Source: Endomicrobium sp. (GTDB taxonomy: Bacteria; Elusimicrobiota; Endomicrobiia; Endomicrobiales; Endomicrobiaceae). Taken from it: DNA of 56,092 bases. The translations under genes were made by a program, and so were the position numbers. The notes under the pieces are model-generated. The model had not been told where the DNA came from, did not search any database, and saw only the letters and a program-made list of their open reading frames with translations. Shown piece by piece: positions 9,850 through 18,172 of this stretch (its first letter is position 1; every line of letters starts with the position of its first letter). The stretch covers positions 1 to 56,092 of the forward strand of contig JAISLA010000012.1 in assembly GCA_031260705.1 (NCBI GenBank), given 5' to 3'.

Positions 9850-10534
9850 AAAACAGAATAAAAAAACTTTAGAAGAAAAAATCAGCATTTTAATTAAAAA
9901 GTATATAATGACAGGTTTAGTCGTTGTCATTCCGCTATGGCTGACGTTTTTTGTGATGAAAATTCTTTTTAAATGGATAAGCAGTTTTACTTTTCCAGTT
10001 GTAAATTATTTTGTCACCGATACATATTGGGTGCATATTATAGCAAGAATTTCGAGTTTTTTTATTTCAATTATAAGCATAATTATTCTCGGATTTATTG
10101 CAAACAGGGTTTTCGGGAAAAGTGCTTTAAGTTCAGTAGAAAAACTTATTAAAAAAGTGCCTATTTTTGGAACAGTTCATTCCGCGACAAAACAATTTAT
10201 AAATTTTATATTCGGCAAAGACAACGTGGAAAAATTTAAAAAGATTATTTTTGTGCCTTATCCGAGTAAAGGAATTTACAGCATTGCTTTTTTAACGGGC
10301 GAACAGTCGATTAAAGGGGAAAAATATCTCTGTGCTTTTATGCCGACTACGCCTAATCCTACGACGGGTTTTTTGCTGTTATTTAAAGAAAAAGAAGTAA
10401 TTTATACCAATTATACGGTGGAACAAGCGTTTCAGTTTGTCATTTCTGTCGGAGTAATAAATATGAAAAATAATAAGAAGATAGAACTTAATAAAGAAAT
10501 AGAGGAAATAAAGGAAATTAAAAATGAATTATAA
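9839..10534 (+). CDS. DUF502 family membrane protein
   Basis: 231 aa with two strong transmembrane segments near residues 22-42 and 65-90. The conserved phrases KKVPIFGTVHSATKQ and FMPTTPNPTTGF are hallmarks of DUF502, an inner-membrane family of unknown function. I chose ATG 9839, which overlaps the preceding stop by 11 bases; TTG 9833 is also in frame. The C-terminus is a charged tail rich in Glu and Lys. The gene overlaps hisS by 11 bases as well, so the mutase, DUF502 and hisS genes form one tightly packed operon. Confidence 0.85.
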   Translation: MENEKQNKKTLEEKISILIKKYIMTGLVVVIPLWLTFFVMKILFKWISSFTFPVVNYFVTDTYWVHIIARISSFFISIISIIILGFIANRVFGKSALSSVEKLIKKVPIFGTVHSATKQFINFIFGKDNVEKFKKIIFVPYPSKGIYSIAFLTGEQSIKGEKYLCAFMPTTPNPTTGFLLLFKEKEVIYTNYTVEQAFQFVISVGVINMKNNKKIELNKEIEEIKEIKNEL

Positions 10535-11768
10535 AGCTCCGCGTGGCACGCACGATATTTTTAGAATAAATGCTTCGCGTATGAGTTGGCTGGAACAAAA
10601 AGCAAAAGTGATTTTTAATAGGCACGGATTTGAAGAGGTGAGAACTCCGGCGTTTGAAGACGCTGCTCTTTTTATGCGCTCAATAGGACAGACAACCGAT
10701 ATTGTGGAAAAAGAGATGTATATTTTTGAAGACAGAAAGAAGAGAAAACTTGCGTTGCGTCCCGAAGGGACGGCTTCTCTGGTAAGAGCTTTTATCGAGC
10801 ACAGAATGGATGTTTCAATGCCTGCTGGTAGATTTTTTTATATGGGAGAAATGTTTCGGTATGAAAGACCGCAGGCGGGAAGGTACAGGCAGTTTCATCA
10901 GATAGGTGCTGAGTTTTTCGGCAGTTCGTCTCCTGCCGCAGATGCTGAAATTATCATACTTGCACAGGATTTGCTTTCTTCTGTCGGCATAAATAAAATG
11001 AACATATATATAAATTCTTTGGGCTGTGAAAAATGCAGACCTTTTTTTAGAGAAGCGTTAGTCAAGTATTTAGATTCTGTGCGGGACTTGTGCGAAGACT
11101 GCTTGAGAAGGCTTGAAAAAAATCCTTTGAGAGTTCTTGACTGTAAAACGGATTCGAATAAGTTTACTGAAGTGCCTAGAATGTCGGATTATTTATGCGA
11201 TTGCTGTAAAGATAATTTTAATTTAACACAGTCTCTGCTTAAAAGCGACGGATGCAATTATACTGTAGACGAGAGACTTGTGAGAGGACTGGATTATTAT
11301 ACAAAAACTGTTTTTGAAATCCGATCGGATGCCGTTGGTTCACAGGATGCTCTCGCTGCAGGAGGGAGATATGATAATCTTATCGGAGAACTTGGAGGAC
11401 AGGACACTCCAGCGGTTGGATTTGCTTTGGGTTCAGAGAGAGTTTTACTTGCCGCGCAGAAAACGGGATTTTTCGACAGTTTTCAGGAATCCGAGAAAAT
11501 TTTTATAGCAGTTGCCGATCAGGAACTTTTTAGCGAAGCTTTTTCTTTTGCTTTAAAGGCGATGAGAAACGGACTGAAAGGCAATAAAAATATTTCTGTT
11601 TTCGGTCCCGTAAATGGTAAAAGTTTGACAAGCCAGCTTAAGTTTGCAGATAAGATAAAAGCCGTTAAAACTATAGTTTTTGCCAGAACTGAATTTGAAG
11701 ACGGTAAATTTTTGGTAAAAAATATGAAAGATAAAACTCAGACAAAAGTTTTAATAAGCGAATTTTAG
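10524..11768 (+). CDS. hisS: histidyl-tRNA synthetase
   Basis: 414 aa class II synthetase that charges tRNA-His. The N-terminal PRGTHDI, motif 2 (MGEMFRYERPQAGRYRQFHQ), the HisA loop LVRGLDYYTKTVFE and motif 3 (ALGSERVL) are all present. The C-terminal alpha/beta domain (from about residue 325) binds the anticodon. A Cys-rich stretch near 165-235 with four CxxC-like pairs resembles the zinc-ribbon insertion found in some bacterial HisRS. The start overlaps the DUF502 gene. Convergent aspC follows after 208 bases. Confidence 0.95.
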   Translation: MNYKAPRGTHDIFRINASRMSWLEQKAKVIFNRHGFEEVRTPAFEDAALFMRSIGQTTDIVEKEMYIFEDRKKRKLALRPEGTASLVRAFIEHRMDVSMPAGRFFYMGEMFRYERPQAGRYRQFHQIGAEFFGSSSPAADAEIIILAQDLLSSVGINKMNIYINSLGCEKCRPFFREALVKYLDSVRDLCEDCLRRLEKNPLRVLDCKTDSNKFTEVPRMSDYLCDCCKDNFNLTQSLLKSDGCNYTVDERLVRGLDYYTKTVFEIRSDAVGSQDALAAGGRYDNLIGELGGQDTPAVGFALGSERVLLAAQKTGFFDSFQESEKIFIAVADQELFSEAFSFALKAMRNGLKGNKNISVFGPVNGKSLTSQLKFADKIKAVKTIVFARTEFEDGKFLVKNMKDKTQTKVLISEF

Positions 11769-11976
11769 AAAATAAAAGACTGCAATAGGTAAAAAAAACT
11801 GCTCCTGCCGTTTCTTTTTTTATATCTTTGAGCCGTACATTCTTAAAATATCACTGCATTACGCCACACAAGGCACGATACACAATCTTTCCCGCCGCTC
11901 CTTATTTCAAGATTTCAAGGATTTGCGGTATTGTATTTTGTATGCGGCAGATATTATCGTCTTAAGTGAAAGAAAG

Positions 11977-13164
11977 CTATCCTTTTAAAGCTATTTCTAA
12001 TCTTTCAATACCGATTTTAATGTTTTTAATAGAAGTCGCATAAGAAAGCCTTATATATCCTTCCGCTCCAAAAGCTGAACCCGGAACGACTGCAATTTTA
12101 GCACAGTCGAGCAAATAATCTGCGAGTTCAATATCTGTGTTTATAACTTTACCGTTAAAAGTTTTTCCTAAAAAGGCTTTGATGTTTGGGAAAACATAAA
12201 ATGCACCTTCAGGTTTTCTGCACTCGATGTCTTTTATTGCGTTGAGTTTTTCAACAATATAATTTCTTCTTTTTTCAAATTCTTTTTTCATAAATTCAAC
12301 ATATTCCTGCGTGCCGTTTAGTGCTTCCACAGCAGCTTTGATTGAGATTGACGAAGCGTTTGAAGTTGACTGGCTTTGTACTTTTGTCATTGCTGAAATA
12401 ATGTTTTTGGGTCCAGCCGCATAACCTATTCTCCAGCCTGTCATTGAATAGGCTTTTGAAACTCCGTTTACTACGACGCTGAATTCTTTTGCTTCCGGAG
12501 AGGCTTCTGCAATAGACGTAAATTTGAAATCATCGTATATGAGTTTTTCATATATGTCGTCTGAAATTATGAGAATTTTATTTTTTACGCATACTTGTGC
12601 GATTGCTTTAAGTTCTTCAGCGGTATATGTAACGCCCGTAGGATTTGACGGAGAGTTGACTATAATGGCTTTTGTTTTAGATGTCAAAGCTTTTTCTATG
12701 TTTTCCGGAGTCGCTTTGAAATTGGTTTTATCGCTTGTATGAATTATTACGGGTTTTCCGCCTGCAAGAATGACTATATCAGTATAAGAAACCCAGTAAG
12801 GAGCGGGGATTATAACTTCGTCGCCGTCATCGATTGCCGATTGAAAAAGATTGTAAAGAGAATGTTTTGCGCCGCTTGAAACTATAATTTCCTCAGGAGT
12901 GTATGTGAGTCCGTTGTCTCTTTTAAATTTGTTTATGATTGCGTTTTTTAATTCTGGTGTTCCCGCTACGGGACAGTATTTTGTAAAGCCGGCATTTATT
13001 GCGATAATTGCCGCTTCTTTTATATTTACAGGCGTATCAAAGTCAGGTTCGCCTATGCCGAAATTTATAACATTGACTCCCTGTTGTTTAAGTGCTTTTG
13101 CTTTTGCGTCTATTGCCAGTGTCGGAGACGGCTTGATTGACAGTACTCTTTTTGAAATATGCAT
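11977..13164 (-). CDS. aspC: class I pyridoxal-phosphate aminotransferase, aspartate aminotransferase type
   Basis: 395 aa fold-type I aminotransferase that interconverts aspartate/oxaloacetate and glutamate/2-oxoglutarate, possibly also aromatic amino acids. NPTG at 174-177, the PLP lysine Lys237 in SKAYSMTGWRIGY, and FGIGEPDFDTP near residue 35 mark the subgroup-1gamma enzymes. The gene is transcribed alone, opposite rplU. Its start has a strong GGAGGAG site. Upstream lies a consensus promoter whose leader contains a terminator-like hairpin (separate entries), suggesting premature-termination control. Substrate specificity is inferred from family only. Confidence 0.88.
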   Translation of the reverse strand: MHISKRVLSIKPSPTLAIDAKAKALKQQGVNVINFGIGEPDFDTPVNIKEAAIIAINAGFTKYCPVAGTPELKNAIINKFKRDNGLTYTPEEIIVSSGAKHSLYNLFQSAIDDGDEVIIPAPYWVSYTDIVILAGGKPVIIHTSDKTNFKATPENIEKALTSKTKAIIVNSPSNPTGVTYTAEELKAIAQVCVKNKILIISDDIYEKLIYDDFKFTSIAEASPEAKEFSVVVNGVSKAYSMTGWRIGYAAGPKNIISAMTKVQSQSTSNASSISIKAAVEALNGTQEYVEFMKKEFEKRRNYIVEKLNAIKDIECRKPEGAFYVFPNIKAFLGKTFNGKVINTDIELADYLLDCAKIAVVPGSAFGAEGYIRLSYATSIKNIKIGIERLEIALKG

Positions 13165-13182
13165 TGCTCCTCCGCTATTTGT

Positions 13183-13209
13183 AAAAAAAGCACTGTTTGC
13201 CCGTGCTTT
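13183..13209 (-). terminator. intrinsic terminator-like hairpin in the aspC leader (candidate attenuator)
   Basis: Read on the minus strand, AAAGCAC, a nine-base loop and GTGCTTT form a 7-bp stem followed at once by a run of T (seven in total). This is the form of a rho-independent terminator, placed between the aspC promoter and its ribosome site. On the plus strand the hairpin is not followed by T, so the orientation fits aspC and not rplU. Confidence 0.6.
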
Positions 13210-13212
13210 AAT

Positions 13213-13239
13213 TTGACAAATCTTTTTGATTTTTATAGG
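13213..13239 (+). promoter_or_regulatory. rplU operon promoter
   Basis: TTGACA at 13213-13218 is followed by TATAGG (13234-13239, 15-base spacing) or TAGGTT (13236-13241, 17-base spacing). Either gives a short leader before the GGAGGAG site and the rplU ATG at 13268. It interleaves with the opposing aspC promoter. Confidence 0.6.
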
Positions 13240-13267
13240 TTATACAGATTATGGAGGAGTATGTCAA
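13239..13267 (-). promoter_or_regulatory. aspC promoter, overlapping the rplU ribosome site
   Basis: On the minus strand TTGACA (13267-13262) and TATAAC (13244-13239) are separated by 17 bases. The start point would lie near 13232, giving a leader of about 68 bases to aspC. The -35 box ends one base before the rplU start codon, so the two promoters face each other over the same 55 bases. Confidence 0.7.
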
Positions 13268-13582
13268 ATGTACGCAATTATTAAAACAGGTGGAAAGCAG
13301 TACAAAGTGGAAAAAGGCGTCGGCTTAGTAGTAGAGAAACTCAAAGGAGTCGAAGCGGGTCAAGAAGTTATTCTCAAAGAGGTTCTTTTACTTGCCGACG
13401 GCGAAAAACTGACAGTAGGAAAACCTGTAATTGAAAGCGCAAGCGTAGTAGCAAAAGTTGTCTCGCAGAAAAGAGATCCTAAAGTTTTGGTATTTAAAAG
13501 AAAACCGAAAAAAGGATATAAAAAACTTCAGGGACACCGTCAATACGTAACAGAGTTGGAGATTATGGAGATCAATACTTAA
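13268..13582 (+). CDS. rplU: 50S ribosomal protein L21
   Basis: 104 aa. The start MYAIIKTGGKQYKV and the C-terminal basic segment KRKPKKGYKK are diagnostic of bL21, an early-assembling 23S rRNA-binding protein. ATG 13268 is chosen because GGAGGAG ends eight bases upstream and the family begins exactly there; a longer frame from 13226 would be non-homologous. It heads the conserved rplU-rpmA-obg operon. Confidence 0.96.
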   Translation: MYAIIKTGGKQYKVEKGVGLVVEKLKGVEAGQEVILKEVLLLADGEKLTVGKPVIESASVVAKVVSQKRDPKVLVFKRKPKKGYKKLQGHRQYVTELEIMEINT

Positions 13583-13611
13583 CTTAAGCAAATTTATCAG
13601 GAGACGGTAAA

Positions 13612-13863
13612 ATGGCACATGTCAAAGCTCAGGGTTCATCTACCAACGGGCGTGATTCAAACGGTCAAAGGCTGGGTGTAAAAATATACGGAGATCAGAA
13701 AGCCTCTGCAGGCGCAATTATAGTCCGTCAAAGAGGAACAAAGTATCATCCCGGGGTAAACGTGGGGATGGGAAAAGATAATACCATTTTTGCAAAAGTC
13801 GCAGGGACGGTTAAATTTATCAGAAAGTCCGGCGATAGATGTTATATAAATATTGAATGCTAA
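13612..13863 (+). CDS. rpmA: 50S ribosomal protein L27
   Basis: 83 aa. It begins [22 protein letters not shown], with the conserved GRDS and [10 protein letters not shown] elements of bL27, whose N-terminal tail reaches the peptidyl transferase centre. There is no N-terminal extension of the type cleaved by Prp in Firmicutes. It sits 29 bases after rplU and 23 bases before obg. Confidence 0.96.
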   Translation: MAHVKAQGSSTNGRDSNGQRLGVKIYGDQKASAGAIIVRQRGTKYHPGVNVGMGKDNTIFAKVAGTVKFIRKSGDRCYINIEC

Positions 13864-13886
13864 AAACCAAAGATACGGTTTCATAA

Positions 13887-15146
13887 ATGTTTATAGATAA
13901 AGTCAGTACTTATCTTACAGCCGGACGCGGTGGTGATGGCTGTATTTCTTTTAGAAGAGAAAAGTATGTTCCTTATGGCGGACCGGACGGCGGTAACGGC
14001 GGTAAGGGTGGCGATATCTGTTTTGAAAGCGATCCGCACAAAACAACTCTTTTAGATTTATCTTACAGACCTAAATTTAAAGCAGAAAATGGACAAAAAG
14101 GTTCGTCAGGTGACAAGGCTGGCAGATACGGTGAAGACTTAATAATAAAAATTCCTTTGGGAACCCTGATTTTTAAAAACGGAGAATTTTTTGCGGATTT
14201 AAAAACGGCGGGAGAAAGAATTTTGATTGTTAAAGGTGGCAGAGGTGGCAGAGGTAATGCTTCTTTTAAAACGGGAAAGTACACAGTTCCCAGAATTGCC
14301 GAAAAAGGTGCTCCGGGAGAAACCGCAGAAGTAAATCTTGAACTCCGCTTAATTGCAGATATAGGATTTTTAGGTTTTCCAAATGCTGGAAAGTCTACTC
14401 TTTTATCACAAATTTCGGCAGCAAGACCTAAAATTGCAGATTATCCTTTTACGACATTAGCTCCTAATTTAGGCGTTGTTGACTATAAAGGTAAACATTT
14501 TACAGCTGCCGATATACCCGGGATAATTGAGGGTGCTTATAAAGGAAGAGGACTTGGCTTTGAGTTTTTAAGGCATATAAGGCGTACGAAGGTTCTTATA
14601 CATATAATAGATATAAATGGTTTTGATGGTAGGGATCCTTATGAGAATTATAAAATAATTAATAACGAATTGAAAAAATATTCAAAATACCTTGCAAAAA
14701 AACACATTATAATAGTTTTAAACAAAATTGATTCGGCGGATTCCTTAAAGCAAATCAAAAATTTTAAGAAGCATTTAAAAACTAAAAGATTGTTGGAAAT
14801 TTCCGCGGTGACAGGTTATGGCGTTGACGCATTGCTTAAAGAAATGGTAAGAATGCTTGAAAAGCCGGTTGCTTTTAATACTGAAGAGGAAATAGTGTCG
14901 TTGCCTGTAAAAAAATATATTTATGAGCCTGAATTTAAAATTAGTATTGAAAACGGTATTTTTGTGGCGACGGGTGCTAAAGTTGAGACGCTTACGGAAA
15001 TGACGAAATTTGACGAAGATGAGGCGTTAAGGCGCTATCAGAATATACTTAAAAAAATGGGTTTTGAAATTGAGCTTGAAAAAATGGGCGCAAGACCGGG
15101 CGACACCGTAAGAATCGGGAATTTTGAATTTACTTTTGAAAAATAA
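13887..15146 (+). CDS. obg: Obg/CgtA GTPase
   Basis: 419 aa ribosome-associated GTPase acting in 50S assembly and stress control. The glycine-rich Obg fold (GRGGDGCISFRREK, GGPDGGNGGKGG) covers residues 1-158. The G domain follows with GFPNAGKST near 165, switch DIPG and NKID. The C-terminal region from about residue 335 (YIYEPEF) is an OCT domain as in Bacillus, absent from many proteobacterial forms. It is the third gene of the rplU operon. Downstream is a 250-base stretch without genes, then the dead yqeY on the other strand. Confidence 0.95.
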   Translation: MFIDKVSTYLTAGRGGDGCISFRREKYVPYGGPDGGNGGKGGDICFESDPHKTTLLDLSYRPKFKAENGQKGSSGDKAGRYGEDLIIKIPLGTLIFKNGEFFADLKTAGERILIVKGGRGGRGNASFKTGKYTVPRIAEKGAPGETAEVNLELRLIADIGFLGFPNAGKSTLLSQISAARPKIADYPFTTLAPNLGVVDYKGKHFTAADIPGIIEGAYKGRGLGFEFLRHIRRTKVLIHIIDINGFDGRDPYENYKIINNELKKYSKYLAKKHIIIVLNKIDSADSLKQIKNFKKHLKTKRLLEISAVTGYGVDALLKEMVRMLEKPVAFNTEEEIVSLPVKKYIYEPEFKISIENGIFVATGAKVETLTEMTKFDEDEALRRYQNILKKMGFEIELEKMGARPGDTVRIGNFEFTFEK

Positions 15147-15396
15147 ACTATACTTTTGTCTTTTTGGCAGTTATGACATTTATTATCGGAAAGTATATTC
15201 CGAAAGAAAAGCGTTATTGGTCCGGAAGACGTGACGGCTGATTGTGCATTTATATAGGGCGATACAAAGAATCAAGCAAAATGTAAAACCAGCCTTATTG
15301 ATTATTATTGTAATTATTGGGACTTAGATGTGCAAGAAAGTGGTAAGCAGTCATATTGCCCAATATAATTATGTACCATAAAAATATGTTTTTTAA

Positions 15397-15837
15397 CTAA
15401 TGGCTATTTATTCCCAATATTTTTTTGACAGGTACAAAAATGCGTTTTCCATCGGCTTCGGCTTGTTCGTTTACGATGGCTATCGACGCTTTTACAACGC
15501 CGCCGAAACTTTTATCCGTAGAAGCATCTGCAGTTGCTTTAACTTTATTGAAAAGTTCTTCCAGACATTTCAGGAGGGAGATATTGTTCAATTACTGTAA
15601 TTTCTCTACTTTCTTTGTCTATTAAAACCTGTCTTGCGCCTTTTTTAAAGCTTTCAATGGATTCTCTGCATTTCTTTATTTCGCTTCTGAATTCTTTTAT
15701 AATTTCTTCATCGTTAATTTTAATATTTTTCATATTGCATATGCTTATCTCGTTGAGTATGCCTCTTATGACGTTTAGCTTTTATATAAAGCCGTTAAAT
15801 CCGACTTAAGTTTTTTAATCATTCCATTGTTTGTCAT
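15397..15837 (-). pseudogene. yqeY: yqeY (GatB/YqeY domain protein), broken by two frameshifts
   Basis: Read on the minus strand, three pieces in different frames line up with a full-length YqeY. They are MTNNGMIKKLKSDLTALYKS, then LNVIRGILNEI through INDEEIIKEF and EQYLPPEMS, then LEELFNKVKATADAS and VVKASIAIVNEQAEADGKRI. The breaks lie near 15777 and near 15565. YqeY is homologous to the tRNA-binding tail of GatB, and its exact role is unclear. A good GGCGGAAAG site precedes ATG 15837. Both frames remain clean between breaks, so inactivation looks recent. Confidence 0.75.
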
Positions 15838-16234
15838 TTTCTTTCCGCCATTTATATTTATGATTCTGCCGGTTGTAATGTTTAATTATTTTACTTTGCC
15901 GGCATTCAGCTGGTTTAGTCGTATCTGTATTTTCAGAAATATCAATGATTTTACTGCCTATTTTTACAATAAATCAGATAAATTATAATGATTATAGCAG
16001 ATATTTACCAAATACGTCTTCTGTGTTCGGGGGTGGGGTGGGTCGCTACGAATAGTTTGTCTAAGTAGTGATGTCTGAAATTTCTCGTCATTGTCTAATG
16101 CATGTTAATACAAAGAGAAAAAATTGCTTCGGATATTTTGGGAAATTTTTAAGAATTTTAAAGTTTTGAAAAGAAGTTGTATTTATACCAAATTCCTCTA
16201 CTGTCAAAAATTTTGTCGTTTTTTCATTTATCGG
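15838..16234. other. non-coding stretch upstream of the riboflavin operon
   Basis: About 400 bases without a coding frame that I can support. A G-rich patch lies at 16029-16042. No FMN riboswitch consensus is visible before ribD. The only clear signal is the promoter at 16235-16263. Confidence 0.4.
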
Positions 16235-16263
16235 TTGACAGTTTTGAGAAAAATAGATACAAT
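16235..16263 (+). promoter_or_regulatory. riboflavin operon promoter
   Basis: TTGACA (16235-16240), 17 bases, TACAAT (16258-16263). Transcription from about 16270 leaves a 60-base leader to ribD. That is too short for an FMN riboswitch, and it contains only weak AU-rich alternative hairpins. Confidence 0.8.
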
Positions 16264-16331
16264 TAACAAGGTTTTTCAGATAAGGCAATTTGTCTATAAT
16301 TTTCCTGAAAATGTTTTTTAGGGATTTTTTA

Positions 16332-17399
16332 ATGAACGACAACAAATATATGCAACTTGCATTAGATCTTGCCAAAAAAGGAAAAGGCAGAGTTTATACC
16401 AATCCTTTGGTGGGTTGTGTAATTGTAAAAGACAATAAGGTTGTAGGAAAAGGTTGGCATCAGTGTTTCGGCGGTAACCACGCTGAAGTAAATGCGCTTA
16501 TAGATGCGGGAAAAAATGCTGGAGGTGCGGACTTGTATGTTACGCTTGAACCATGCAATAGTTACGGCAAAAGGCCTCCTTGCACTCTTGCAATTATAAA
16601 AGCTGGCATAAAGAGAGTTTATTATGCAGTGCCTGATAGCAATGTTTTAGGCGGCAGAGAAATATTGAAAAAAAACAATATTAAAATCCATGAAGGGCTG
16701 TTAAAAAAACAATCCAGAATTCTGATTAAAGATTATTTAAAACATTTAAAAGATAAGCCTAAAGTTTCAATTAAGGCAGCAATGACACTAGATGGTAAAA
16801 TTGCGACTTATGAATATGATTCAAAATGGATAACATCAGAAAAATCAAGGAATTTCGTACATAAAATGAGAGCACGCTATGATGCGGTTCTTATAGGTAT
16901 GAATACGGCTCTTAAAGATAATCCTTTTCTTACAACACATTCAAAAAATTTAAAAAATCCGATAAGAGTTGTCATAGATTCAGAATTAAAACTCCCAAAA
17001 TCCCATCATTTATTTGATGCATGCGTTCCGACGGTTATTGTTTATGATTCAAATATTACAAGTATCCCGAAACATTTGAATAGAGAAGGAATAATTCTAT
17101 CTCCTGTCAATATTGACGCTGCAAAAAAAGATTTTAATGTGATAATCAAAAAGTTGAACTCTCTTTCAATAAAAAAAATTTTAATAGAAGGCGGGAGTGA
17201 AATAATTGCATCATCCTTGTTTTCAGGTGCAGTAGATGACATATATTTTTTTATTGCTCCAAAAATAACGGGCGGCAGGACTGCAGTTTCCATTGTAGGG
17301 GGGACAGGAGTAAAAAAAATGTCGGAATCATTGTGTATAAAAAATATGAAAGTAGAAAAAATAGGTTCGGATTTGCTTATAACTGGGCAAATCAAATAG
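16332..17399 (+). CDS. ribD: bifunctional diaminohydroxyphosphoribosylaminopyrimidine deaminase / 5-amino-6-(5-phosphoribosylamino)uracil reductase
   Basis: 355 aa; carries out the second and third steps of riboflavin synthesis. The deaminase domain (residues 1-140) has the zinc motif HAE at 50-52 with Cys75 (LEPC) and Cys84 (PPC). The reductase domain (from about 145) has KAAMTLDGKIA and the ILIEGGSEI phosphate/NADPH-binding segment. ATG 16332 gives the standard N-terminus MNDNKYMQLALDLAKKG; longer in-frame starts are not conserved. It is the first gene of ribD-ribE-ribBA-ribH. Confidence 0.95.
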   Translation: MNDNKYMQLALDLAKKGKGRVYTNPLVGCVIVKDNKVVGKGWHQCFGGNHAEVNALIDAGKNAGGADLYVTLEPCNSYGKRPPCTLAIIKAGIKRVYYAVPDSNVLGGREILKKNNIKIHEGLLKKQSRILIKDYLKHLKDKPKVSIKAAMTLDGKIATYEYDSKWITSEKSRNFVHKMRARYDAVLIGMNTALKDNPFLTTHSKNLKNPIRVVIDSELKLPKSHHLFDACVPTVIVYDSNITSIPKHLNREGIILSPVNIDAAKKDFNVIIKKLNSLSIKKILIEGGSEIIASSLFSGAVDDIYFFIAPKITGGRTAVSIVGGTGVKKMSESLCIKNMKVEKIGSDLLITGQIK

Positions 17400-17525
17400 C
17401 GTATGGTGTCGCATATCGTTGTGAAAAATCAAAACGTCAGAATCGAGAAACTTTTAAATAATTCGGAGGGACAGTATTTTTCGGTCGTTTAGGTCCTTAA
17501 TACGACAAAACTGAAGGAAGAATTA

Positions 17526-18143
17526 ATGTTTACGGGTTTAATTGAAGACATCGGTACGGTTAAAAATATTTCGAGTTCTAAAATTGAAATTGAAACACAA
17601 CTTGACGATATTGCAAAAGGTGACAGTATTTCGGTTAACGGAGTATGTCTGACTGCCGTTTTTGTAAATAAAGGTTGTTTTACCGCTGATTACAGTCCCG
17701 TTACTGATAAGATTACGACACTTTCAAAATTAAAACAAAATTCAAAAGTTAATTTGGAACGCGCTATAAAACTGTCTTCGAGACTTGGCGGACATATAGT
17801 GAGTGGACATGTTGACGGGACCGCTGAAATAAAAGAAATAGAAAATCTCAGGCAGTTCTTTAGAATTGTGTTTTCTTGCGGGGAAAATATATCCGCGTAC
17901 TGTGTCGGCAGAGGTTCTGTTGCGGTTGATGGCATAAGTTTAACGCTTTCGTCTATATTAGTTTCGGGGTTTGAAATTTTTATTATACCGGAGACTTTTA
18001 ATAATACAATCATGCAGTTTAAAAAAGAAGGTGATAAAGTAAATATCGAGACTGATATTATTGCTAAATACGTGGATAAGTTTACAAATAAAAAAACAAA
18101 CAATATTTCCCTTGAAATATTAAAGGAAAACGGGTTTGTCTAG
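17526..18143 (+). CDS. ribE: riboflavin synthase alpha chain
   Basis: 205 aa. It dismutates two 6,7-dimethyl-8-ribityllumazine molecules into riboflavin and a pyrimidine. The tandem lumazine-binding barrels both begin with family motifs: MFTGLIEDIG at residue 1, and HIVSGHVDGTAEI near residue 97 opening the second. The SVNGVCLT and AVDGISLT repeats are the paired ligand-binding loops. GAAGGAAG precedes the start. A 126-base gap separates it from ribD, and ribBA follows after 29 bases. Confidence 0.95.
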   Translation: MFTGLIEDIGTVKNISSSKIEIETQLDDIAKGDSISVNGVCLTAVFVNKGCFTADYSPVTDKITTLSKLKQNSKVNLERAIKLSSRLGGHIVSGHVDGTAEIKEIENLRQFFRIVFSCGENISAYCVGRGSVAVDGISLTLSSILVSGFEIFIIPETFNNTIMQFKKEGDKVNIETDIIAKYVDKFTNKKTNNISLEILKENGFV

Positions 18144-18172
18144 TGTGATTCTTATATGTTAATGGAGCTTAT

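Noticed and set aside
16029-16042. G-rich run (GGGGGTGGGGTGGG) as a G-quadruplex
   Set aside because: Only three long G tracts are present and the position, far upstream of the ribD promoter, suggests no function.
16264-16331. Riboswitch (FMN) or regulatory hairpin in the ribD leader
   Set aside because: The leader is only about 60 bases and lacks the FMN riboswitch core. The stems visible (TTTTCAG/CTGAAAA and AGATAA/TTGTCT) are weak, AU-rich and mutually exclusive, and could arise by chance.
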